This document shows positions 1-8,392 of a stretch of 64,000 nt of DNA, one piece after another. The DNA lies in assembly GCF_002008165.1 (NCBI RefSeq), contig NZ_MRDM01000031.1:186001-250000 (forward strand), given 5' to 3'. The stretch comes from Rhizobium laguerreae (GTDB lineage Bacteria; Pseudomonadota; Alphaproteobacteria; Rhizobiales; Rhizobiaceae). Position 1 is the first letter of the stretch. Each line of letters opens with the position of its first letter. The notes under the pieces were generated by a model that worked only from the letters and a program-made list of their open reading frames with translations, was not told the origin of the DNA and did not search any database. The translations under genes and the position numbers were made by a program.

Positions 1-94
1 CCGAAACGGCCGTTTGCGCAAAGGCGGAAGTGCCGCCCAGCAAGGACAGGACAAATACCGCGGCGCCTGCCGCCTGTGTTGAGAATTTCATCAT
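1..94 (-). CDS. N-terminus of a periplasmic (ABC-type?) binding protein, cut by window edge
   Basis: Only the first 31 codons are present; the rest lies left of the window. On the minus strand a strong Shine-Dalgarno (GGGAGGAG, 108-101) sits 6 nt before the ATG at 94. The peptide starts MMKFSTQ, continues with a hydrophobic stretch and ends in an Ala-Phe-Ala-Gln sequence typical of a Sec signal peptidase I site. This shows an exported protein. That it is a solute-binding protein is inferred from the signal peptide and from the AraC regulator lying just upstream on the same strand, an arrangement common for sugar importers in rhizobia. The substrate cannot be told. Confidence 0.55.
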   Translation of the reverse strand, partial: MMKFSTQAAGAAVFVLSLLGGTSAFAQTAVS

Positions 95-319
95 TTCCAT
101 CTCCTCCCATTGAAAAAATTGTGTCGTGATCGCAGTGTTTCTGCTGTGGCCGTTCGGCTGAAGGAACGGTCGCGCCTGTCCCGGCGGTTTGACGTTTTTG
201 AGGACAAGCATCTCCGATCACGAGCCGCTCATCGCGTGCCCGCGTTCAAGTCAGTGTCAGTTTTCGTTCCTTCTCCTCCTCGACCTCCCTCGTCCCTTGA
301 ACGTGCTCGTTCGGCTCCT

Positions 320-1204
320 CTAGGCCGCCTTTGCCACGTTGATATTGTCACCCAACAACCGTCGGAAACGGGAAGGCGTCATGCCTTTTTCCGCGAGAAA
401 CTGCCGGTTGAAGTTAGACAGATTGTTGAAGCCAACCTCGAAGCAGATATCAGTGATCGATGCGTGGTCATCGCTCATCAGGATCTGGCAGGCGAGATTG
501 ATGCGCAGGCGTTTCACATATTGCACCAGCGACATGCCCGTATGGCGGCGGAAGCCGCGCGAAAAGGCGCCTGTCGATTGTCCAGCAATCGCCGCGAGAT
601 CGGCTTCGTCGAAGGATTTGGTCAGGTGTTCCCTGATATAGGCGAGCGCTTTGTTGATGCCGGCCGACATGTAACCGGAGGGATCAGGCAGATAGCTCGG
701 GCTGGCGAGAAGCTGCGCATCCTGTGCGCGGCTGAGCAGGCCGACGATCATGATGAATAGCTCGATACGGCGCACACCCTGCGCCTGCTGCACCTCGTTC
801 ATCAAAGGTGCGACCTGCCGGCTGGTCTCGGCTCCGAAAAGCACGCCGCGGCGGGAGGCTTCGAGAACAGGTTCGAAGGGGCCGAGTTCGGCCAGCACCT
901 TCATCGTGTCGATGATGAAATTCTCGCTGAACTGGATGAGCTGGCATCGAAGCGGGATGCTCGATCCCGTCGGGACATCGCTGATCCAGTTATGTGGAAG
1001 ATTAGGCCCGGCGAGCACGAGATTACCAGGCTCGAACTCGCCGATGAAGTCGCCGACGAAATACCGTCCTGTTGTCGCCACGACGAGATGAAGTTCGTAT
1101 TCCGGGTGAAAATGCCAACGAACCGTATGGTAGGGATAGCCATGCGCCTTCGTTGCGAAAGATTCGCCCGGGCGGATCTGAATGACTTCCAAGTCAGGTT
1201 CCAT
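320..1204 (-). CDS. AraC-family transcriptional regulator
   Basis: 294-residue one-component regulator. The N-terminal half (about residues 10-150) has the cupin-like ligand-binding pattern of AraC proteins (WHFHPEYELHLV, then NLVLAGPNLPHNW). The C-terminal 100 residues carry two helix-turn-helix units, the second with the family hallmark pattern ITDICFEVGFNNLSNFNRQF followed by GMTPSRFRR. The frame is open to 1243, but the ATG at 1204 follows GGAGGAGGAAAC, so I start there. It lies upstream of the binding-protein start at 94 on the same strand and probably controls that transport gene. Cupin-type AraC proteins usually sense sugars; the ligand here is unknown. Confidence 0.9.
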   Translation of the reverse strand: MEPDLEVIQIRPGESFATKAHGYPYHTVRWHFHPEYELHLVVATTGRYFVGDFIGEFEPGNLVLAGPNLPHNWISDVPTGSSIPLRCQLIQFSENFIIDTMKVLAELGPFEPVLEASRRGVLFGAETSRQVAPLMNEVQQAQGVRRIELFIMIVGLLSRAQDAQLLASPSYLPDPSGYMSAGINKALAYIREHLTKSFDEADLAAIAGQSTGAFSRGFRRHTGMSLVQYVKRLRINLACQILMSDDHASITDICFEVGFNNLSNFNRQFLAEKGMTPSRFRRLLGDNINVAKAA

Positions 1205-1403
1205 TGTTTCCTCCTCCGAGGACGGTTCCAAGCCGCCCGCCAAATTCCCTTTTTGGCTTTATTGTTAAAGGGGAGTGTAGTGGGCTCGTGTCACGCCCGC
1301 CACCACGATTCCTGGCTAAAACCGATACTTTTTTGACAATCGGCGCCGCGCAACCGGTGTAAGGACGGCAGTAATCCACTTGCACATCGTCCAAGGGCCG
1401 GCC

Positions 1404-2183
1404 TCAGGCGGCCAAGGCTGCAATGACGTTTCTGACCAGCGCAGAAGAAGACAGCCGGCTCGTGGCGCAGCTCGGGGCGCCGATCGCACCAACACGCACG
1501 GACACGCCGCCGCGGGCATTGGCGACCGCAAACATCGACTCGTCGGTCAGATCATCGCCGATGGTAATCGGGGAGCGGTTCTTGAACGGGTCGGACTGGA
1601 AAAACCGCTCAAGCGCATCGCCCTTGCTCGATCGTGCCGGACGCAGCTCGAACACCATCTTGCCAAGCTGCAATGCCCAGTTCGGCCCGGCGACCTCCGC
1701 ATAGTGGTGCATGCGGTCTTCGAGTACCTTTTCATATTCGGGCGCCAGCCGGTAGTGGGCGGCAACAGCCGCGCCCTTGTCCTCGATCAAGACGCCGGGG
1801 TAGTGCTCGGCTTCTGCGGTCAGCGCATGCTTCAGCGCCTGAAATTCAGGTGTCGCCTCGATCGTCTGCATTCCAGCGGCATTCCTGATTTCTGCGCCGT
1901 GCAGGCCTGCTGTCGGAAATGCAAAGGGCTTGAACAGCGCGTCTGCATAAGCAAGCGACCGTCCGGTGACCAGCGCCAAGGCGCCGCCGAGCTTATTCGA
2001 CAGGCGATGCAGTTGTCCGGGAAGCGCCTCCGGGACGTCGATCGCATCCGGTGTGGGCGCAAGATTGAGCAGCGTCCCGTCAATATCGAGAAACATTGCC
2101 CAGCGGTCCGGCTCCTCCAAGACCATTGAAAGCATTTCCTGGGTAGCGGCATCGTCCTGCACGGCATTCTCCAAACTCTGCAA
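1404..2183 (-). CDS. otsB: trehalose-6-phosphate phosphatase
   Basis: 259 residues, HAD superfamily. It hydrolyses trehalose 6-phosphate to trehalose, the last step of the OtsAB route for the osmoprotectant trehalose, in the cytoplasm. Visible motifs are the nucleophile motif DIDGT (residues 33-37), HAD motif II in ALVTGRS, the conserved GLHGAE, and the metal motif ITIGDDLTDE near residue 210. No otsA lies in the window. The start is uncertain: 2183 is a TTG with no clear ribosome site, and in-frame ATGs at 2135 and 2126 are also possible. The ROK gene is transcribed divergently from the other side of a 124-bp gap. Confidence 0.88.
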   Translation of the reverse strand: MQSLENAVQDDAATQEMLSMVLEEPDRWAMFLDIDGTLLNLAPTPDAIDVPEALPGQLHRLSNKLGGALALVTGRSLAYADALFKPFAFPTAGLHGAEIRNAAGMQTIEATPEFQALKHALTAEAEHYPGVLIEDKGAAVAAHYRLAPEYEKVLEDRMHHYAEVAGPNWALQLGKMVFELRPARSSKGDALERFFQSDPFKNRSPITIGDDLTDESMFAVANARGGVSVRVGAIGAPSCATSRLSSSALVRNVIAALAA

Positions 2184-2307
2184 TCATTGAAGCTAGGTCG
2201 CCAGTCGGCGAGGGCAAGGTGATTTTTCAGACTCCGGAACATCCAGAGACGCGTCCGCGTTGTATCTCGCCGCCTGTTCGAGCACTCGCGCCGTAGAAGG
2301 TACATTA

Positions 2308-3393
2308 ATGGTCAAAAGCAGTCCCGATCCCCGTGATGAGATCAATGCGCCGTTGGCACATGGCGCCATGGTTCTGCCGTTGGTGACCATCGATGATTAT
2401 AACAATGAACTGCGTGACAAGAATGGTTTCGTTGGCGACAACGCCAATAAGAAGACGTTCCAGCAGAAGCTCGACGATTGGCGAAAACGCATCCGCAAGT
2501 TTGGGGACGATCCGATCGGCAAGACCGCGACGACAAAGCTTTCCAAGAAAAAGATCGAGGCCCTCTTGACGGGCGACGACATGGAGGCTGCCGCTCTGGT
2601 CATGGGAGCGGTGGAGGACTTTGCCCAGGACTTTGCCGAGGTGATCGGAAAGTTCCTCAAGGACGAGCGCTGGTCCAAGACCGAGCGCATTGTCGTTGGC
2701 GGAGGCTTCAGGCGAAGTCGCTTCGGAGAACTGGCGATCGCCAGGACCATGGTTCTTCTCAAGGCGGCCGGCCTCAATATCGAGGTTGTGCCGATCGTCC
2801 ATCATCCCGACGAGGCGGGGCTGATCGGCTCAGTCCATCTCATGCCGGGGTGGATGTTCAAGGGTTATGAGGCCATCCTTGCCGTCGATATTGGCGGCAC
2901 GAACGTGCGCGCCGGCGTCGTCGAGTTCGGAAAGGAAAAGACACCGCACTTTGCGGATGCGAGTGTCTGGGAATCGGCGATCTGGCGCCATGCCGATGAC
3001 GAGCCAAGCCGCAGCGGAACGGTAGAGAGGCTGGCGGCGATGTTGCAGGACCTGATCGACAAGGCCGAAAAGGCCAATCTGAAACTTGCTCCCATTATCG
3101 GGATCGCCTGTCCGGGCATCATCAAGGCCGATGGCTCGATCGAACGCGGTGGACAAAACCTGCCGGGCGGAAATTGGGAAAGTGACAGCTTCAACCTTCC
3201 CGCCGCACTGATCAAGGCCATTCCCGAGATCGGCGACCACAGCACATTCGTAATGATGCACAACGATGCCGTCGTGCAGGGATTGTCGCAGATCCCTTTT
3301 ATGAACGACGTGTCGAGATGGGCGGTGCTGACCATCGGCACCGGGTTGGGCAATGCGCATTTTACGAATCGCGAGGGAACGAAGGCGCGATAG
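2308..3393 (+). CDS. ROK-family (glucokinase-like) protein with swapped halves
   Basis: 361 residues. The nucleotide-binding motif VDIGGTNVRAG, which starts ordinary ROK kinases, is at residues 193-203, followed by GIACPG, HNDAVVQG (the region of the catalytic Asp) and, just before the stop, IGTGLGNA. The part that normally ends a ROK protein, IVVGGG followed by DEAGLIGS, is instead at about residues 128-175. So the order looks circularly permuted. The usual zinc motif CxCGxxGCxE that follows GTG in ROK proteins is absent. ATG at 2308 follows AGAAGG with 7 nt spacing. A sugar kinase role is inferred; a non-catalytic sugar sensor is also possible. Confidence 0.7.
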   Translation: MVKSSPDPRDEINAPLAHGAMVLPLVTIDDYNNELRDKNGFVGDNANKKTFQQKLDDWRKRIRKFGDDPIGKTATTKLSKKKIEALLTGDDMEAAALVMGAVEDFAQDFAEVIGKFLKDERWSKTERIVVGGGFRRSRFGELAIARTMVLLKAAGLNIEVVPIVHHPDEAGLIGSVHLMPGWMFKGYEAILAVDIGGTNVRAGVVEFGKEKTPHFADASVWESAIWRHADDEPSRSGTVERLAAMLQDLIDKAEKANLKLAPIIGIACPGIIKADGSIERGGQNLPGGNWESDSFNLPAALIKAIPEIGDHSTFVMMHNDAVVQGLSQIPFMNDVSRWAVLTIGTGLGNAHFTNREGTKAR

Positions 3394-4159
3394 TGGAATG
3401 CCTGCCTCGCGCAACTCTGCACGCAATGAACGCCGGATCGACCGGGCCGTGGGAGCACTATGGTAAATAGCAGGTAAACAAGAAGGAATTCCGCAGACGG
3501 AAGCGAACTTGCCGATAAGTTCCGCTAGGGAAGATAGCCGCTTTGCCGAACAGGAGTGAGATAAGGCTATCGGCAAACGTCTGCGATACCAACGCATGAT
3601 CCCGATTAGCAGTATCGATCATACCCGCCGCGACCTGATTCGCCTAGCATGCGCTGTTGTGATCTTCGCGGAGGATGACGCCCGCGGGATGTCGGAAACC
3701 TATTCGCGCACAACTGCCAGCACCTGATCGGAATGGTGTCATCGGCCTGGCCTGGCGATCGATCGGATCTGCGGACAAACGATCCCCACCTTTCAACGCC
3801 CCCTGCTCTCGGTATTCTGCCGATCTAGACCCCGGCCACACCTCCCCTTCCCCGATATCACTCAGCGACAGCGCTCCCTGAAGTGAGGCCCACACCGGAA
3901 TCTCGGAATTCCGGCGATGCCTCGTGATCGGAGAAAGCGCCGGTTCGCCGGTGCGCCGGCGAAGATTCAGTCTCGCATGACAGATCTCTGCGCGCCGAAG
4001 CGATCCGAGACGGCGAGCCTCGCTGCCGAAGGCCGCATTTCCGAGCGGCGCTTGAAGATGGAAGTCTCCCCTCCCCTTTCCAGCGCGGCATCGGAAAAGA
4101 TGGTGATAACGCCGGTGGGCGGTTCTCGGCAGGTTCAAATTGCGCTTATCTCCACAACT
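3394..4159. other. 766-bp stretch with no convincing gene
   Basis: Open frames here on both strands have arginine/proline-rich translations and no recognisable motif, so I call none of them. The stretch contains one perfect stem-loop (3944-3963). It separates the chromosomal-type otsB/ROK genes from the replication region and may be decayed sequence. Confidence 0.5.
3944..3963. repeat. perfect 8-bp stem-loop
   Basis: TTCGCCGG (3944-3951), 4-base loop TGCG, CCGGCGAA (3956-3963). It is not followed by a T run on either strand, so a terminator role is doubtful. No gene ends close by. Confidence 0.4.
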
Positions 4160-4393
4160 TCACGCAATTGATGCGCAGACGAAAGATGGATCATGAATTT
4201 CAAGGGAATAAGCGCTCCGCTCAATGCCGGCCGTCTCGAACAAATGCTGAGCCTTGCTCAGCCACGCCGCGTCGCCGAAACCCAAGACGCAAATGACAAG
4301 GCCTCCGGCAGCGAATCCGTCCGCGGACTGGAGGTCGAAAGCCTGTGCCGCTCGCCTGCCTATAAATGAGAAACGGATTGCCTGATCAGGCAT
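4160..4393 (-). CDS. small hypothetical protein or gene remnant
   Basis: 77 codons from an ATG at 4393; the frame stays open upstream to a stop inside the palindrome at 4500-4523 but has no standard start codon there apart from a TTG at 4399. The translation (for example QAIRFSFIGRRAAQAFDLQ and GLVICVLGFGDAAWLSKA) has a more protein-like composition than anything else between 3394 and 4661. There is no good ribosome site. It may be a short gene divergent from repA or the tail of a truncated gene. I recognise no family. Confidence 0.25.
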   Translation of the reverse strand: MPDQAIRFSFIGRRAAQAFDLQSADGFAAGGLVICVLGFGDAAWLSKAQHLFETAGIERSAYSLEIHDPSFVCASIA

Positions 4394-4499
4394 GCCCAAG
4401 CGGTGGATGTTGTCTTCCAGTGCGTCGGTAATGGCGTTCTGCCGTGTTGAAATATGCTGAGATGCGCTAAGGGTGGCCGTCGATGGAGGCGGACACGGT

Positions 4500-4523
4500 C
4501 GCCATTGTCAGCTGACAATGGCG
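4500..4523. promoter_or_regulatory. parS: 24-bp perfect palindrome, parS-like centromere upstream of repA
   Basis: A perfect palindrome with the core TTGTCAGCTGACAA (4505-4518), extended by matching bases to 24 bp. The same 14-bp core recurs right after repB (6880-6893). The central 16 bp nearly fit the parS pattern reported for repABC plasmids (GTT-N4-GC-N4-AAC), here ATT-N4-GC-N4-AAT. A RepB-binding partition site is the natural reading; it may also help repress the repA promoter 75-120 bp downstream. Confidence 0.75.
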
Positions 4524-4596
4524 CTAAGATTCCGGAATTCCACATGATTTTTTCGTCGAATCCGGTTTGTTATCCATTGGCTAACCAAGAAATCGC

Positions 4597-4624
4597 TTGA
4601 CGGAATCGGCAGACTCACGATCAT
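4597..4624 (+). promoter_or_regulatory. possible repA promoter
   Basis: TTGACG (4597-4602), 16-bp spacer, GATCAT (4619-4624), placing a transcript start about 30 bases before the repA ATG at 4662. The -10 box is a 4/6 match only. Confidence 0.4.
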
Positions 4625-4661
4625 TTGCGCAAAATGACCCGATTTATCAGGATTTGCGTGA

Positions 4662-5879
4662 ATGCCGACCAAGGCCGCGATTGTTGAGAAAGCCAAGAGA
4701 GCGAGTCGAGTCTCGATCGACGAGACGATCGCGCAGGACTCGACGATGCTCAGCAGCCAATTGCAGGTGCTGTTCGAGCGGTTGTTTTCGCCCGACGCCC
4801 GCAAATCGCTAAGGCGGTTCAGCAGCACCGAGACTGCCAAGCTGCTCGGTGTCACCGACAGCTATGTTCGCCACCTCGCCGCGCAGGTGGAAAGCATCAA
4901 TCCCGAAAAGACGGCGGCGGGTCGACGGGTGTTCTCGCTTGAGGAAATTCATGCGATGCGCCACCATCTCGGGCGCACCAAACCCTCCTATCTGCCGATG
5001 CGCCGGCCGGGCGACCATCTCCAGGTGATCGCGGTCACCAATTTTAAAGGTGGCTCCGGCAAGACGACGACATCCATCCACCTGGCGCAGTTCCTGGCTC
5101 TTCGCGGCTACCGCGTGCTCGCCGTCGATCTCGATCCGCAGGCGTCGATGTCGGCGATGCTCGGATATCAGCCCGAATTCGACGTCGGCGAAAACGAGAC
5201 GCTTTACGGTGCCATCAAATATGACGAAACGCGCCGCGACGTAGCCGACATCGTCCGCCAGACCTATTTTCCGGGGCTCGATCTCATTCCCGGCAATCTC
5301 GAACTGCACGAGTTCGAGCACGATACTCCAAAGGCGCTCGCCGACACCAACCGCGACGACAAGGACATGTTCTTCATGCGGGTCGGCAATGCGCTGCATT
5401 CGCTGGAGCAGAGCTACGACGTCGTCATCATCGATTGCCCGCCGACCCTCGGCTTCCTGACACTGTCTGCTCTTTGTGCCGCGACTTCCGTCCTCATTAC
5501 CGTCCATCCGCAGATGCTCGACGTCGCGTCGATGAACCAGTTCCTGACGATGACCTCCGATCTTCTGGCCGTGGTCAAGCAGGCAGGCGGCAATCTCGAT
5601 TATGATTGGATGCGCTATCTGATCACCCGCTATGAGGCCAATGATGGACCGCAGGCGCAGATCGTCGCCTTCCTTCGCAGTTTGTTCGGCGAGCGCGTGC
5701 TGACCTCGATGATGGTCAAGTCGACAGCGGTCTCGGATGCGGGTCTGTCCAAGCAGACAATCTACGAGGCGGGACGCGAGACGATGCATCGCCAGACCTA
5801 TGACCGCGGGGTGGAATCCGTCGACAGCGTCAATGCCGAGGTCGAGCAACTCATTCGCAGTGCATGGAGCAGGACATGA
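4662..5879 (+). CDS. repA: plasmid partition ATPase and repressor RepA
   Basis: 405 residues, ParA family. RepA uses ATP to move plasmid copies apart with RepB and represses the repABC promoter. An N-terminal helix-turn-helix lies at about 54-75 (SSTETAKLLGVTDSYVRHLA). The deviant Walker A motif KGGSGKTTT is at 129-137, with VDLDPQ and VVIIDCPP as the A' and B motifs. The length matches rhizobial RepA. It is the first gene of repABC and overlaps repB by 4 nt (ATGA), which implies translational coupling. A parS-like palindrome lies 139 bp upstream of its start. Confidence 0.97.
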   Translation: MPTKAAIVEKAKRASRVSIDETIAQDSTMLSSQLQVLFERLFSPDARKSLRRFSSTETAKLLGVTDSYVRHLAAQVESINPEKTAAGRRVFSLEEIHAMRHHLGRTKPSYLPMRRPGDHLQVIAVTNFKGGSGKTTTSIHLAQFLALRGYRVLAVDLDPQASMSAMLGYQPEFDVGENETLYGAIKYDETRRDVADIVRQTYFPGLDLIPGNLELHEFEHDTPKALADTNRDDKDMFFMRVGNALHSLEQSYDVVIIDCPPTLGFLTLSALCAATSVLITVHPQMLDVASMNQFLTMTSDLLAVVKQAGGNLDYDWMRYLITRYEANDGPQAQIVAFLRSLFGERVLTSMMVKSTAVSDAGLSKQTIYEAGRETMHRQTYDRGVESVDSVNAEVEQLIRSAWSRT

Positions 5880-6865
5880 GCCCAAAAGGACGCGACATCC
5901 TGAAGAGCATGGTCGGTGCCGTCGAGCCGACACGGCCGGAGGTGCCGAGCGTGCAACAGCCGCATCGGCCATCGGGAGCGGTCAAGGCGATGAACCTGTC
6001 GCTTGGACGGTTGGGAGAGGAAGCAGCCGCAGCCAAGGCGCTGCGCGAATCGCTGGCCTCCGGCGACAAGGTGCTGGAGATCGATCCGGCAGCTGTCGAA
6101 ATGTCCTTCATCCGCGACCGTATCCCGGTCGATAAGGATGCCGAGTTCGAGCGATTGAAGCAGTCCATCCAGGAAAGCGGACAGCAGGTTCCGATTCTGG
6201 TGCGGCCGGACCCGGTAAGGGCCGGGCACTACCAGGCCGCCTATGGCCACAGGCGCCTGCGAGCGGCGGCAGAGATCGGGGTTCCCGTTAAGGCCGTCGT
6301 GCGAAAGCTCACGGATGAAGAGTTGATCCTCGCACAGGGTCAGGAAAATGGCCCCCGTGTCGACTTGAGTTTTATCGAGCGGGCACTGTTTGCACGCCGC
6401 ATGGATGAACATGGCTTCAGCCGCGACATGATTGCCAAGGCGCTGGCGACAGACAAGCCGGAAACGTCAAGGCTCCTGCAGGTGGCTCAGACGATCGACC
6501 CCGAGCTCATTCTCGCCATCGGGCCGGCCCCCAAGGTCGGCCGTCCACGCTGGTTGGCGTTTGCCGAGAAGTTCAGAGAGACGGGCGGACAGAGGAAGGC
6601 GCGGGCCGCAATCAGTGCCGCCGGTTTTGACGCGTTGGAGACCAACAGCCGCTTCGATGTCATCTGGAAGGCACTGGAGGAGAAGAGCGCACCGCAGCGG
6701 GCCGAGCAGACGCTCCGGACCCAAGGGGGCGCGCCGCTTGCTTTGGTGGCCCGCTCCGGCAAAAGCTTTCGCATCACCGTCAAATCGGCGGCGTTTTCGG
6801 AATTCCTGGCTCAGCGGTTGATAGGCCTCGCCGCCGAGTTCGAAGAGGAAAACGAGGGAAAATGA
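5876..6865 (+). CDS. repB: centromere-binding partition protein RepB
   Basis: 329 residues, ParB family. It binds parS and works with RepA in partition. The ParB/sulfiredoxin core is seen around residues 85-150 (FERLKQSIQESGQQVPILV, then YGHRRLRAAAEIG), followed by a helix-turn-helix region (FSRDMIAKALATDKPETSRLL) and a RepB-type C-terminal part. I place the start at 5876, where GGAGCAGGAC gives a good ribosome site and ATGA overlaps the repA stop; an ATG at 5864 is the alternative. A second parS-like palindrome begins 14 bp after its stop codon. Confidence 0.97.
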   Translation: MSPKGRDILKSMVGAVEPTRPEVPSVQQPHRPSGAVKAMNLSLGRLGEEAAAAKALRESLASGDKVLEIDPAAVEMSFIRDRIPVDKDAEFERLKQSIQESGQQVPILVRPDPVRAGHYQAAYGHRRLRAAAEIGVPVKAVVRKLTDEELILAQGQENGPRVDLSFIERALFARRMDEHGFSRDMIAKALATDKPETSRLLQVAQTIDPELILAIGPAPKVGRPRWLAFAEKFRETGGQRKARAAISAAGFDALETNSRFDVIWKALEEKSAPQRAEQTLRTQGGAPLALVARSGKSFRITVKSAAFSEFLAQRLIGLAAEFEEENEGK

Positions 6866-6879
6866 GGCAGTTAGACCGG

Positions 6880-6893
6880 TTGTCAGCTGACAA
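6880..6893. promoter_or_regulatory. parS: second parS-like palindrome, after repB
   Basis: TTGTCAGCTGACAA, identical to the core of the palindrome at 4505-4518. With its flanks it reads GTT-N4-GC-N4-AAT, close to the repABC parS pattern. Its position in the repB-repC gap is a known parS location in this plasmid family. Confidence 0.75.
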
Positions 6894-6913
6894 TCCGGAT
6901 AGGAGATAACGCG

Positions 6914-6972
6914 CAAAAGAAAAAAGCCCCCGAACGTCACCGTCACGGAAGCTTTCCTCGTAGTCTTGAACA
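6914..6972 (-). ncRNA. counter-transcribed RNA (incA/ctRNA type) controlling repC
   Basis: On the minus strand a promoter at 7007-6979 is followed by about 60 bases ending in a rho-independent terminator: a 9-bp stem pairing 6954-6946 with 6932-6924 (two G-U pairs), then a T-rich run (6923-6914). Position, size and orientation match the small antisense RNA that lies between repB and repC in repABC plasmids, lowers RepC synthesis and determines incompatibility. The plus-strand repC leader would carry the complementary structure. Ends are estimated from the motifs. Confidence 0.8.
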
Positions 6973-6978
6973 CCTCCG

Positions 6979-7007
6979 AGAATCGCACTTCCGAGAATCG
7001 CTGTCAA
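6979..7007 (-). promoter_or_regulatory. ctRNA promoter
   Basis: Minus strand TTGACA (7007-7002), 17-bp spacer, GATTCT (6984-6979). The spacer and -10 overlap two direct copies of a 12-mer (TCCGAGAATCGC on the plus strand, 6975-6986 and 6990-7001; period 15 bp). Confidence 0.7.
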
Positions 7008-7064
7008 GAGTTTTTGGCGCCGTTTTGGTGAGCGGATTTCTTTTGCCTCGTTGAGGTGAAAGAT

Positions 7065-8363
7065 ATGGAAACCGGGAATGTGACGACGCCCTTCGGGCGA
7101 CGGTCGATGACGCTTGGCATGCTTGCAAACCAAGTCATGGCCGGGGAGATCAGGCCGGATCAGTCGGTCGACAAGTGGAAATTGTTTCGCGCACTATGCG
7201 AAGCAAAGCCGCTGCTCGGCATCGGCGATCGGGCGCTTGCCGTGCTCAACGCGCTTTTGAGCTTTTATCCGAAGAACGAACTGGCCCAGGAAAACGGCTT
7301 GATCGTCTTCCCGTCGAACATCCAGCTTTCTCTCAGAACGCATGGCATGGCCGAACAGACCGTCCGGCGCCATCTTGCCGCGCTCGTCGAGGCAGGCCTT
7401 CTGCTGCGCAAGGATAGTCCCAATGGCAAGCGGTATGTCCGCAGAGACAGGGCAGGGGAGATCGATGAGGCTTTCGGCTTCTCGCTGGCGCCGCTGCTTG
7501 CCCGTGCCGAGGAGATCGAACAGCTTGCCGCCGAAGTGATGGCTGAGCGGCTGCATGTCCAGCACCTGCGCGAGCGTATCACTCTGTGCCGCCGCGACGT
7601 CGCAAAACTGATCGAAGCGGCCGTTGAAGAACAGATCCCCGGGGATTGGCAAGGCCTCTACGGCGAATTCCGGGACCTGATCGAAGGCTTGCCGCGATCG
7701 CCGACCACATCGCAGCTTGAACTGTTGCTGGATGAATTGACGGCCCTGCGCACAGATATTCTTAACCGGCTGGAAATTCGGGTTAAATCGACAAAACAGC
7801 GCGGCAATGCCGATTATATCGAGCGTCACATACAGAATTCAAACCCCGAATCTACCATTGAACTTGAACCAAGCTTCGAAACGAAGCCGGGGGCGATGGC
7901 GGAGCAAGACAAAGGGCGAGAGGCGGAGACGCTGGAAGAGGGGAGGGGGGAGACAACCCGTCCGGGCCGGCAGGAGGAAAGTCGGCAGTCGGGCGGCCGC
8001 AATGATGGTGGCGAACTGAAATCCTTCCCGCTCGGCCTCGTTCTGCAAGCCTGCCCGGAAGTCCTTGCCTATGGACCGGGTGGTGCGATCCGCAACTGGC
8101 GCGATCTGATGACCGCAGCGGTTGCGGTTCGATCGATGCTGGGCGTCAGTCCGTCGGCCTACGAGGAGGCCGCCAATGTGATGGGGCCGGAAAATGCCGC
8201 GACCGTGATGGCATGCATCCTGGAGCGCGGCGGCCACATCAATTCGGCCGGTGGCTATCTTCGTGGCCTGACGCGGCGAAGCGAAAAGGGAGAATTCGCG
8301 ATCGGCCCGATGCTGATGGCGCTTCTGCGGGCAAACGCACCGGCCGGCCGGAAGGTTGGATAG
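7065..8363 (+). CDS. repC: replication initiator RepC
   Basis: 432 residues. RepC is the essential initiator of repABC plasmids, and the origin usually lies inside repC itself. The N-terminus (METGNVTTPFGRRSMTLGML) and the block LFRALCEAKPLLGIGDRALA are typical of the family; a winged-helix region follows (QTVRRHLAALVEAGLLLRKD). A low-complexity Glu/Gly/Arg linker is seen near residues 280-310, followed by the conserved C-terminal domain. I prefer ATG 7065, with GAGGTG at 7053-7058; a GTG at 7056 is in frame. Expression should be set by the ctRNA just upstream. Confidence 0.97.
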   Translation: METGNVTTPFGRRSMTLGMLANQVMAGEIRPDQSVDKWKLFRALCEAKPLLGIGDRALAVLNALLSFYPKNELAQENGLIVFPSNIQLSLRTHGMAEQTVRRHLAALVEAGLLLRKDSPNGKRYVRRDRAGEIDEAFGFSLAPLLARAEEIEQLAAEVMAERLHVQHLRERITLCRRDVAKLIEAAVEEQIPGDWQGLYGEFRDLIEGLPRSPTTSQLELLLDELTALRTDILNRLEIRVKSTKQRGNADYIERHIQNSNPESTIELEPSFETKPGAMAEQDKGREAETLEEGRGETTRPGRQEESRQSGGRNDGGELKSFPLGLVLQACPEVLAYGPGGAIRNWRDLMTAAVAVRSMLGVSPSAYEEAANVMGPENAATVMACILERGGHINSAGGYLRGLTRRSEKGEFAIGPMLMALLRANAPAGRKVG

Positions 8364-8392
8364 TGTTCAACCTCCGTGTGGGCAGCGTATGG

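Noticed and set aside
3644..4138. 164-codon minus-strand frame before the replication genes
   Set aside because: The translation is rich in Arg, Gly and Pro with no motif, no ribosome site, and other frames are equally open.
4500..4523. The perfect palindrome as a rho-independent terminator
   Set aside because: There is no T run on either side and its core recurs after repB, which fits a protein-binding partition site better.
4809..5972. Long open frame on the minus strand opposite repA
   Set aside because: It mirrors the codon pattern of repA, which has clear ParA motifs; the antisense translation has no recognisable domain. The same applies to the long frames opposite 53213-55138 and 60378-62243.
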